A stretch of DNA of 64,000 nt from positions 1 to 64,000 of the forward strand of contig NZ_SPOZ01000007.1 in NCBI RefSeq assembly GCF_004569635.1, in the 5' to 3' direction. This stretch comes from Streptococcus sp. LYSM12. Lineage in GTDB: Bacteria; Bacillota; Bacilli; Lactobacillales; Streptococcaceae. Of this stretch, positions 47,394 through 54,177 are shown piece by piece. Position numbers and translations under genes: made by a program. Every line of letters begins with the position of its first letter. The first letter of the stretch is position 1. The notes under the pieces were generated by a model, which had not been told where the DNA came from, searched no databases, and saw only the letters and a list, made by a program, of their open reading frames with translations.

Positions 47394-47954
47394 TCAAAAT
47401 AAACCATCTTTCCTTAATTGAACATAATCTTTGAGCAGGGGTTGAAGTTCTTCAGGTTCTACCTTAAAATCTTGAAACCACGGTCCAGATTGAGAGACAT
47501 GCAACTCTTTTTTAACTTCAATAAATTGCATAGGAACTAATAAAATATTTGGCTGATTCAATTCTGAACCACTTTCACGTTCTAGGAAAGCTACGATAAA
47601 ATCTTGACTACCATTTGTTCTAAATTGCCAATGTTGAGAGTTCCCATTTTTCTTTTTATGTAAGGAACTATACTTAACATCAATCGTCAAACCATCAAAC
47701 CAAAAATCATAGACAGGATTATTTTTCTTAAAATATTTATTAGCATCTGTTGCTTCTGGAACATATTTTTGAAAGAGTTCTTCTGCCATTCCTCCCAGTT
47801 TTGCTGTTCTAGAACCGTACTGAATTTTATCTTGAATTTTCAAGCAGCCGCTCTTTATTAATTTCAAGTGTGCAATATGAATCGTTAATCCAGATTGCTT
47901 TACTGCCTCATGAAAATCTCCTGTTTCTAAATATATATCAACTATATCAGCCAT
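47394..47954 (-). CDS. Putative PD-(D/E)xK-type endonuclease-like protein
   Basis: 186 residues. The first 45 look like a helix-turn-helix (DFHEAVKQSGLTIHIAHLKLI). The middle holds YDFWFDGLTIDVKYSS, which fits the D...(D/E)xK core of restriction-like nucleases, followed by a QHWQFRT and DFIVAFLERES strand pattern. The gene lies 20 bp upstream of the relaxase and 11 bp after an RHH-like gene, all in one operon. Function is inferred; a non-catalytic role in the relaxosome is an alternative. Confidence 0.5.
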   Translation of the reverse strand: MADIVDIYLETGDFHEAVKQSGLTIHIAHLKLIKSGCLKIQDKIQYGSRTAKLGGMAEELFQKYVPEATDANKYFKKNNPVYDFWFDGLTIDVKYSSLHKKKNGNSQHWQFRTNGSQDFIVAFLERESGSELNQPNILLVPMQFIEVKKELHVSQSGPWFQDFKVEPEELQPLLKDYVQLRKDGLF

Positions 47955-47965
47955 TTTAATTATCC

Positions 47966-48421
47966 TTAATGTGAGTTCTTAATTGTTTGGCCACGTGCCA
48001 CATCTTCTTTAATGAGGTCATCAATTCTAGCCATCAATTCATGTTGAGCTGGATCAAAACGAGAATGAACAGACTCTAAATCTTGAATATCAAAATCATC
48101 GCCTTTTGTGATGGCATGGAAATTAGTCAATTCTAAATAAAGTAGCTGATCCAATTGACGACGGATAGATTTTAAAGAACGCCTCTCATCTGAGTTGGTC
48201 AAATTTTTTTCCAGCCGAGACAATCTCTCTGAAAAATTTTGTTTATCTTCAGTTTCCAAAAAAAGTTTATAGAAAACATCAATCAACTTAACAACAGTCG
48301 CTGACTGTTTCTGACCTGGACATTCTAAACTTTCCCCTACATCTGCTAATAAGTAGGCTTTGATTTCAGAAAACTTTTGTAGTGTTTCTTCGTTAAAATA
48401 GATATTAATTCTAGTTGCCAT
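47966..48421 (-). CDS. Ribbon-helix-helix-like relaxosome accessory protein
   Basis: 151 residues. The start RINIYFNEETLQKFSEIKAYL followed by QSATVVKLIDVFYKLF looks like a ribbon-helix-helix DNA-binding domain; the rest is a charged coiled helix (LSRLEKNLTNSDERRSLKSI in parts). One of three such proteins in the relaxosome operon; they could bind oriT and recruit the relaxase. RBS AAGGGG 6-7 bases before the ATG. Confidence 0.6.
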   Translation of the reverse strand: MATRINIYFNEETLQKFSEIKAYLLADVGESLECPGQKQSATVVKLIDVFYKLFLETEDKQNFSERLSRLEKNLTNSDERRSLKSIRRQLDQLLYLELTNFHAITKGDDFDIQDLESVHSRFDPAQHELMARIDDLIKEDVARGQTIKNSH

Positions 48422-48431
48422 TATTTCCCCT

Positions 48432-49223
48432 TTACTGTAATTTTTTGGAAGTTCCTGTTAAATAATGAATCTCATATTCTGGTTGAACGTTAAAAATATA
48501 AACATCAAAAGATACAGTATCATCTTCAACACTTTGTGCTTCTAAACGAATACCACGAGCAACTAATTCTACGTTTTTAAAAATAGGCGTTACTCTATAG
48601 CGGACACGATGTTCTGTCTCTTTTATATAATTGGCGACTAAATTTTCATAGTAAACCATTGACGATTTTTCATTTTCAAAATTGGCATTAAGCGCACGTG
48701 TACCTGTAAAAAGATTTTTCACATTTGCATTCTCACCACTCAATTGAAATCCTATTAGATGAGACCGATTATATAGATAATCTTGCTTTCCGTTGAAGTT
48801 GATTTTTTTATTTTTCCAGCCAGTTGGTTCCACAGATGAAATATCTTCACGTTCACTTGTTGGCATTAAGTCTTTACCCAACATTGCTTCAGCAACCCCC
48901 ACACGATTCAAAAAATCAAGGTCACTATATTGTTCCCATGAACCATTTTTCAAGCTCAATTCTTCTGTCGTAAATTGCGCCTTATCATTAACCACTATGA
49001 CTTGATGTTGACCATCAAACACTTTTGATTTTAATTCTTCATTTTGTGTTTGATGTGCATTTCCTAAGTCACTATTTTTTTCTTCAGGTGAATCCGAGAT
49101 ATTCAGCTGACTGGCCAAATCATTTTGCGTCAATGCACTTTTTAGAGTTTGAAAATTTTGGGGTTGCACGATAAAAATAACGATAAACAAAATACTGGTT
49201 AATAGAAATTTATTCTTCTTCAT
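48432..49223 (-). CDS. Secreted DNA/RNA non-specific endonuclease
   Basis: 263 residues. N-terminal signal/anchor helix (FLLTSILFIVIFIV), a linker, then a beta-beta-alpha-metal nuclease domain like streptococcal EndA/Spd1: YNRSHLIGFQLSGENAN holds the catalytic His (DRGH becomes NRSH), NLFTGTRALNANF and MVYYENLVANYI continue the family pattern, with a metal Asn expected in ALNANF. Exported and probably surface-bound. ATG at 49221-49223 overlaps the preceding stop (TGATG), with GGAGG in the preceding gene. Its place inside the relaxosome operon is unusual. Confidence 0.82.
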   Translation of the reverse strand: MKKNKFLLTSILFIVIFIVQPQNFQTLKSALTQNDLASQLNISDSPEEKNSDLGNAHQTQNEELKSKVFDGQHQVIVVNDKAQFTTEELSLKNGSWEQYSDLDFLNRVGVAEAMLGKDLMPTSEREDISSVEPTGWKNKKINFNGKQDYLYNRSHLIGFQLSGENANVKNLFTGTRALNANFENEKSSMVYYENLVANYIKETEHRVRYRVTPIFKNVELVARGIRLEAQSVEDDTVSFDVYIFNVQPEYEIHYLTGTSKKLQ

Positions 49224-49570
49224 CAACGTCCTCCCGCTTCTCTTTCAGCAGCCAAAGCATTCACATCATCCATAAATCGTAACCAATCAATGGTTAATTC
49301 TTCAACAATATCTTGTTTGGCACTAGAGGCTAGTAACTTGATTTCATTTTTCAGTAGTAGTTCCAAGATGTTAGCTTGTTGTTCTTTAATATCTGCCAAA
49401 ATTTCCGCAAACTTATTATCATATAAATCAAGACCATCATTTTCGACAATGCGATACAACTGAGACAGTAAAAAATCAGCAAGATTAGGATACTGGAATT
49501 TTTCAGACATCATCTCTAAGTGAACAAATAATTCATCAGGAACTTTACGTAATCTAATTTCCTTAGTCAC
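49223..49570 (-). CDS. Ribbon-helix-helix-like relaxosome protein 2
   Basis: 115 residues. KEIRLRKVPDELFVHLEMMSEKF ... FLLSQLYRIVE has the strand-helix-helix pattern of Arc/MetJ proteins, followed by helical segments. GTG start at 49568-49570 with GGAGG 9 bases upstream; it overlaps the end of the preceding gene by 8 bp. Probably binds the oriT region. Confidence 0.65.
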   Translation of the reverse strand: MTKEIRLRKVPDELFVHLEMMSEKFQYPNLADFLLSQLYRIVENDGLDLYDNKFAEILADIKEQQANILELLLKNEIKLLASSAKQDIVEELTIDWLRFMDDVNALAAEREAGGR

Positions 49571-49895
49571 TACTTTCTACCTCCCCTTCATATTCTAACC
49601 AGCGGGAAATATAGTCGGCATAGCGAGCCAATTGAGTTTCAAATTCTGCCAAAATGTCTGTCTGTTTTTGGGTCAAAAACAAGACATGATCTGATGTCAA
49701 TTTCATATTTTCTAAATGCGCCAAGTAGTTTGCTTCGACCAAATTAAATTGATCCTTTTCAATCTTTTCACGCAAGACACGAACTAAAAAATCATTAAAT
49801 GATTTTGATTTCATTCTCTTTGACTGAGCCTTTAAATAGTCAATTTCTTTGTCAGTTAATCCACGTATTTTTAACTCTGTTCTTCTCGTTACCAT
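49563..49895 (-). CDS. Ribbon-helix-helix-like relaxosome protein 1
   Basis: About 110 residues. RRTELKIRGLTDKEIDYLKAQ ... SFNDFLVRVLREKIE fits a ribbon-helix-helix domain, then a helical tail. First gene of the relaxosome operon, directly next to the non-coding candidate oriT. The ATG at 49893-49895 lies 14 bases after AAAGGAG, which is long; the in-frame TTG at 49919 lies inside that ribosome binding site and is not credible. Confidence 0.65.
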   Translation of the reverse strand: MVTRRTELKIRGLTDKEIDYLKAQSKRMKSKSFNDFLVRVLREKIEKDQFNLVEANYLAHLENMKLTSDHVLFLTQKQTDILAEFETQLARYADYISRWLEYEGEVESSD

Positions 49896-49974
49896 ATAAA
49901 AATAACCATCTCCTTTCAAAAAAGAAGCAAAAAAGAAAACCTCAACCTCGCAACGTCACGAAAATAAATTTTCT

Positions 49975-50270
49975 ACTTTTGCGGTTTTTCAAGAGCTAAC
50001 CCACCTAATGTGTTCTAGCCCATGAAAAGAGCATAAGGGAAACTGTCCCACCGTACTGCTGGGAGTTGATAGTATCAACGTTTCCCGTGTCCCCAATTTT
50101 CTCGGCTACGCCTACATAAAACACACACACTTTGTGCGGTGGTAATCATCGTATACCACACGAAAACACACGCTACAGGTGTTTAAAAACATCGTTTAAC
50201 ACACCTTGACACACTAGCATAACACACTAAAGCACACACCTTTTTCAGGGGTTATTCAACTGAAAAATAG
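49975..50270. other. Candidate origin of transfer / origin region
   Basis: The largest internal gap of the element (about 380 bp) holds a compound hairpin structure (50037-50086) and, to its right, many CACAC motifs. TAGTGTGTTA, the same as the core of the pMV158 nick site, is on the minus strand at 50220-50229; a second TAACACACC lies at 50197-50205; GTGGTA ... TACCAC form an inverted repeat at about 50139-50160. It lies directly upstream of the relaxosome operon, where oriT is expected. The vegetative origin may also be here. Confidence 0.6.
50037..50086. repeat. Three-way-junction inverted repeat
   Basis: An outer stem GGGAAAC (50037-50043) / GTTTCCC (50080-50086) encloses two adjacent hairpins: TCCCA / TGGGA (50046-50064) and GTTGATA-G-TATCAAC (50065-50079). 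All pairings are perfect and leave only 2 unpaired bases at the junction. It can form in single-stranded DNA or RNA. Confidence 0.8.
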
Positions 50271-50276
50271 AGCATT

Positions 50277-50552
50277 TTAGCTTGATTGATTCGCTTCTTC
50301 TCGTTCTTTTTGGGCTACCTCACGTCTTGCTTTTTCCTCTTCCTTGAAGATCGCTAACTCTGTTTTGAGATCATCTAGAATGGTTTCATAAGTCTGATTG
50401 TTGTCTTTTTTTAACTGAATCTGAACGTAGACTTTACCAATTTGCTTTTGAAGATTTTCTTCAGCGACCTTTCGTTCATTTTCCAAAGAAGCAACTTTTT
50501 TCTTCGCCTCTTCCAGTTCTAAATCAATTTTATTGAGATTTTTCTTAGCCAT
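50277..50552 (-). CDS. Small coiled-coil protein
   Basis: 91 residues, almost entirely charged coiled coil (LELEEAKKKVASLENERKVA in part). No family is recognised. It is a single-gene unit under promoter motif copy G, which suggests that it acts with the transfer genes that share the motif; it may alternatively be transcribed onward through the oriT region into the relaxosome operon. Confidence 0.65.
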   Translation of the reverse strand: MAKKNLNKIDLELEEAKKKVASLENERKVAEENLQKQIGKVYVQIQLKKDNNQTYETILDDLKTELAIFKEEEKARREVAQKEREEANQSS

Positions 50553-50580
50553 GTTATAGCCTCCTTTATTTGATATATTT

Positions 50581-50620
50581 AGTATAAGGGATAATCAAAT
50601 TTCCTGTGTTAAGGGGACAA
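50581..50620 (-). promoter_or_regulatory. 40-bp element promoter motif, copy G
   Basis: Minus strand TTGTCCCCTTA, CAG, ATTATCCCTTA and -10 TATACT; same 40-bp span. The most diverged middle part (GAAATTTG). Upstream of the coiled-coil gene. Confidence 0.78.
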
Positions 50621-50630
50621 ATCACAGGAA

Positions 50631-50663
50631 AAATAAAAAGCTCCCCAATCTAAATTAGGGAGC
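50631..50663 (-). terminator. Terminator of the replication operon
   Basis: GCTCCCTAAT / ATTGGGGAGC stem on the minus strand followed by TTTTTATTTTT. It lies between the last gene of the long operon (50742) and motif copy G. Confidence 0.88.
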
Positions 50664-50741
50664 AACCACTCTATAACTATTCTTTCAAAATCCTTTCTCT
50701 TCTTTTAGAAAAGTAGCTCTCCGACTGAGTTTGAATTTAAT

Positions 50742-51203
50742 CTAGGTTTTATTGAGCACATTTTTGAAGAGATAGACCTTAAATAATCTCGGCTGAATAA
50801 AGATGATAAGATTTGCCAAAACAAGACTACTAATCCAAAGCGTAAAGAGACGATTGACCAAAAATTCTGTCAAAGCATGTTGCTTAATATAAGCGTTGCC
50901 AACTAGAAAGAATAAGTACATCACTCCAAGTAAAAGAGATTTTTTTATTCGTCTAACTTTTGACAACACTGCTTGGATAGCATCTACTATCACTTTTAGC
51001 AAAACTATTAACGCTAAAATATTCACCGTAAACACTTGAAACTCTCTTGACATATAATAGGTCAGCAAGCCTAACAAGGCTGATGTGAAGAGATAAAATT
51101 GATTTTTAGCTACAAATCCAATGAGCCAATTTAAGCCACAAATAAGAGATAATTTAAGACCGTTTTTGTTTAATGATTTCCATTTTTGAATATAGTTTTT
51201 CAT
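50742..51203 (-). CDS. Polytopic membrane protein of unknown function
   Basis: 153 residues with four hydrophobic helices and a basic start (MKNYIQKWKSLNKNGLKL). No known family. It is the last gene of the replication-end operon, 15 bp after the coiled-coil membrane protein gene, and may be part of a surface complex with it. Confidence 0.6.
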   Translation of the reverse strand: MKNYIQKWKSLNKNGLKLSLICGLNWLIGFVAKNQFYLFTSALLGLLTYYMSREFQVFTVNILALIVLLKVIVDAIQAVLSKVRRIKKSLLLGVMYLFFLVGNAYIKQHALTEFLVNRLFTLWISSLVLANLIIFIQPRLFKVYLFKNVLNKT

Positions 51204-51218
51204 AATATTTTCCTTTTA

Positions 51219-52223
51219 TTATTTCATCTCTACTGTTTCAATTGGATTTGAAAACGCAAAGGTGCCATCTTTGACAGCTACTTCTTTTTTCTCTAGACTA
51301 ATAATCTTAGCTTGGACTTTTTCAATATTTCGAGTTGCCGTTTCAATGGATCTATTTTTAGTTTCAATATTACTTTCGACAGTTGCAATATCCTTTTGGT
51401 TTGACTCTAAATCATCACCCGAGAGATATTCTGCTTCTTTGAGAAGTCCAGATTTCCGAGACTCGTCATCCTCAATAGAGATCTTCAATTGCTCAATAGA
51501 GTGATTCAACTTTTCAATCTGACCTTCCTGGAAAGTCTTCTCTTCTGTGATTTCTAATAAGGCAAATTCTTCACGAGAAACGCTTTTTATCTTTTCTTTT
51601 TTAAGCCTACTATTTTGAGTCGTCACATAGAATTGAACAACATTATTATTATCATTTTCTATTATCTTAGAAGGTTCCTCCTGGTCATCAGAGGAACTAG
51701 ACACATCAATATCAATTGAATTAGTAACAACTGTCATATTCGTAATATCGATTGCATAGGCTCCAAAATTATCCGGTACATTTCGGATAATCACAGAAAT
51801 CTTATTGTCCACAATTGGGACGATTTCCATTCTTGTATCTGTTGTTTTTTTCTGAGCATACAGGTCCCATTTGAGGCGTTTGGTATCAATACCACGATCA
51901 ACTGGAGAGGTGGAATCCTTCGTTTCAAACTGAAGAACAATAATGCCTGTTTCAGGAGAATAGGTTTGGCTAGATAGTCTAATTTCCCCTGTTCCATTGA
52001 CAAATGTTCGCTTTGTTTTGAGCTGTTCGTCAGTATAGGTTTGTCTTTGTGGAGAATAAATAGCTCCCAATAATAAGCTTATCCAAGCTGTAAATAATAC
52101 TGAAAAAATAACTAGCTTTCGCTTAATCACGTTGTCTTGAAACCATCTATTAGTTGCGGTAAATGGTTTAGCAATTGAACTGGATTTTATAATTTCAATC
52201 CATTTTTTTAGTCTTTCTATCAC
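51219..52223 (-). CDS. Membrane-anchored coiled-coil protein
   Basis: About 334 residues. One transmembrane helix (about 40-60, LVIFSVLFTAWISLLLGAIY), an extracytoplasmic beta-rich domain (GEIRLSSQTYSPETGIIVLQ, DNFGAYAIDITNMTVV), then a long coiled coil (about 235-315, IEKLNHSIEQLKISIEDDE). No family is recognised. GTG start at 52221-52223 with AGGAG 6 bases upstream, inside the end of the previous gene; the longer frame lacks a good start. Possibly a surface or exclusion function; not provable. Confidence 0.6.
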   Translation of the reverse strand: MIERLKKWIEIIKSSSIAKPFTATNRWFQDNVIKRKLVIFSVLFTAWISLLLGAIYSPQRQTYTDEQLKTKRTFVNGTGEIRLSSQTYSPETGIIVLQFETKDSTSPVDRGIDTKRLKWDLYAQKKTTDTRMEIVPIVDNKISVIIRNVPDNFGAYAIDITNMTVVTNSIDIDVSSSSDDQEEPSKIIENDNNNVVQFYVTTQNSRLKKEKIKSVSREEFALLEITEEKTFQEGQIEKLNHSIEQLKISIEDDESRKSGLLKEAEYLSGDDLESNQKDIATVESNIETKNRSIETATRNIEKVQAKIISLEKKEVAVKDGTFAFSNPIETVEMK

Positions 52224-52560
52224 ATTTTTCTCCTTTCCATATTCCTTGAATCCATGCTTTACCTTCGGTATAAAGAAAGTCTGAACCACAAGATAGCCAA
52301 ATAGCAAATAAAACAGCCATCCATCGAAAGGAAAAAAATGGACGACAAAGATAATAAAAGAAAGCTATTCTTGCTAAAAAGAAACTGATCCAAATGATTA
52401 GTTTTAATAAGGTTCCCAGTGCTTGCTTAAACTGCTGCTTGATAGTTGTTCTCTTTATATCTTTAAATGTCACTTCTGCTTGTTGGATTTGAGTATCTAG
52501 TTCGTTTATCTCCTTAATCAAAGTATCACGATGGTGCTTTAATTCTTCTAGTGTTTGCAT
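52195..52560 (-). CDS. Small membrane protein with N-terminal coiled coil
   Basis: 121 residues: a coiled coil (about 1-45, LEELKHHRDTLIKEINELD), two hydrophobic helices (about 48-75 and 78-95) and a basic tail. No known family. Overlaps the start of the next gene by 29 bp. Confidence 0.6.
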   Translation of the reverse strand: MQTLEELKHHRDTLIKEINELDTQIQQAEVTFKDIKRTTIKQQFKQALGTLLKLIIWISFFLARIAFFYYLCRPFFSFRWMAVLFAIWLSCGSDFLYTEGKAWIQGIWKGEKCDRKTKKMD

Positions 52561-52580
52561 TCTACTTCCTCACATTAGCC

Positions 52581-52811
52581 TTAAATATAATCCATTTTCT
52601 CTGGCGCTAGCTCCAGCGTCAGCCACAAAGCTTCACTTTCTGAGATATGAGTTAAGCGACCACCTTCATCATTGAAACGGAGCAAGGTAAAAATGCCATC
52701 AGGGTGTTTCCCTAAGACAACCATACCTTCAGTTGTTTGTGATCGCCATAGTTCAGTATCAATTTGAAAGGCTGTTTCTGCCCACTTACTAAGCTTAGTT
52801 TTTCGTGTCAT
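52581..52811 (-). CDS. Small unknown protein
   Basis: 76 residues, no recognised domain (AFQIDTELWRSQTTEGMVVL; EALWLTLELAPEKMDYI). AAGGAGG precedes the ATG by 5 bases. It overlaps the thioredoxin-like gene by 17 bp. Probably a compact cytoplasmic protein. Confidence 0.6.
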   Translation of the reverse strand: MTRKTKLSKWAETAFQIDTELWRSQTTEGMVVLGKHPDGIFTLLRFNDEGGRLTHISESEALWLTLELAPEKMDYI

Positions 52812-53250
52812 TTAAAGCCTCCTTAATACTCTTCTCATCAGCCTCAATCTCACCTGTTTTGTCCTTAGCAGCATACAAATAAAGCTTCAATTCACCCTCT
52901 CTTATCGTAATCAATGTCGCTACTTTTTCAACCTGGTATTTCTTCACAAGATTTTGGCCATCTTCTGTTTCCACATCGATATAAAACGTCGGATAAGGAC
53001 TCTTTTCTGCCGCCTCAATAACAGCTTTCTTTCCTTTCTCGCAGTAAGGACAGCCTGTCTTATGAAAGACTAAATTGGCGTTCTGATTGACCACCACATC
53101 AACATAAACTTGTTCCGTAAGGTATTTATCGTAGTCTTTGGTCACATGCTCAGTCCAAAAGGTCTGCACACCAAAAACTGCAAAGAATAACATTCCAACA
53201 ACTACTAATGTACCTAAAACCAGTTTTGGTATCTTAAATCTATCATCCAT
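52795..53250 (-). CDS. Membrane-anchored thioredoxin-like protein
   Basis: 151 residues. One N-terminal transmembrane helix (about 9-30) and an extracytoplasmic thioredoxin-fold domain with a CxxC motif, KTGCPYCEKGKKAV (about 66-70), continuing with TFYIDVETEDGQ and a VATLITI strand where a cis-Pro would be expected. CPYC is the glutaredoxin-type active site. It might assist disulfide chemistry of exported element proteins. ATG overlaps the preceding stop by one base. Confidence 0.78.
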   Translation of the reverse strand: MDDRFKIPKLVLGTLVVVGMLFFAVFGVQTFWTEHVTKDYDKYLTEQVYVDVVVNQNANLVFHKTGCPYCEKGKKAVIEAAEKSPYPTFYIDVETEDGQNLVKKYQVEKVATLITIREGELKLYLYAAKDKTGEIEADEKSIKEALNDTKN

Positions 53251-53660
53251 TATCCTTCACCTCCCTGTATAAACTCGAACAAGTCTCCTTGAACGTAGTT
53301 CACTTTAGCCAAACGTTTAATTTCTGCTTTTAAACCTTCAAAGACCGTCATCACACCATTGAATCGTAATGGGTCAAAATGTTCATATACTCCAACTAAT
53401 GGTAGCATTGGAAAATGATCCTTCTTCTCACTTTTAAGAAATTCAAGCACCTGCTTCTCCACCTCAATGACACCATCTACTCTTATCAATGCAGGTATAC
53501 TGGTAATGGCCTCTCCATTCTGATAAAAAGTCAAAGCGGCATCTCCAGATTTTATCGTCCTAAACTCTGGAAAATCCTCTGTTATCTTAAAATAATAAGC
53601 CAGTGGTTCCTGTCCTAAACCTGTCAAATAGTATCCACGTACAATCTTAATATTAACCAT
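53250..53660 (-). CDS. Unknown protein of the replication operon
   Basis: 136 residues, mixed alpha/beta, no recognised domain (IKIVRGYYLTGLGQEPLAYYF; VGVYEHFDPLRFNGV). GGAGGG 5 bases before the ATG; coupled to the thioredoxin-like gene. Confidence 0.6.
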   Translation of the reverse strand: MVNIKIVRGYYLTGLGQEPLAYYFKITEDFPEFRTIKSGDAALTFYQNGEAITSIPALIRVDGVIEVEKQVLEFLKSEKKDHFPMLPLVGVYEHFDPLRFNGVMTVFEGLKAEIKRLAKVNYVQGDLFEFIQGGEG

Positions 53661-53670
53661 TCCATCCCTC

Positions 53671-53874
53671 CTAACAAATCTTCTGAACTCTAAAAGGAGC
53701 CTGATAGTACTTCGGGTAATGAATAATCCTTTTCGTTCTCTGAACGGGTAACGGGTTATGGTAATGTACCTGCATATATTGACAAGCTAATCCCCTACTC
53801 TCAAAAATCAATAAACGCCCCTGATTATCACAAATATAGTCTCCATCTTGAAAACTAAAAATAACGTATTTCAT
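53671..53874 (-). CDS. Small unknown protein, basic C-terminus
   Basis: 67 residues (KYVIFSFQDGDYICDNQGRLL; PVQRTKRIIHYPKYYQAPF). No family is recognised. Its ATG directly follows the TAG of the small membrane protein gene at 53875-54048. Confidence 0.55.
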   Translation of the reverse strand: MKYVIFSFQDGDYICDNQGRLLIFESRGLACQYMQVHYHNPLPVQRTKRIIHYPKYYQAPFRVQKIC

Positions 53875-54048
53875 CTATACCCCTCTCTTTCTCATTTGTT
53901 CTACAAATTCTTTGTAGTCTCTTTCTAGCTCTATATCATAACCATTGATATATCTCATTCTATGGCTACAACTAAGACATCCTAAGACAAATAATACTAA
54001 TCCTAGAACAGCTAAAGCTACACTAGATACTATAATCACGTTCCACAT
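53875..54048 (-). CDS. 57-residue membrane protein
   Basis: A short frame from ATG 54046-54048 to TAG 53875-53877. One transmembrane helix (WNVIIVSSVALAVLGLVLF), then CLSCSH and a charged tail ending EQMRKRGV. AGGTG lies 7 bases before the ATG and the next gene starts right at its stop, which supports it as a real gene. Function unknown. Confidence 0.55.
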   Translation of the reverse strand: MWNVIIVSSVALAVLGLVLFVLGCLSCSHRMRYINGYDIELERDYKEFVEQMRKRGV

Positions 54049-54177
54049 TTATTTTCACCTCATCTTTTTTAGTTATTACTGTTGATTGGCATTACTATTT
54101 TTCCTCTCTGATTTGCTTGCCAGTATCAGAGATATAAATGTAATGGCAGTTTGCGGGTTTAGAATTTTTTCGGATAA

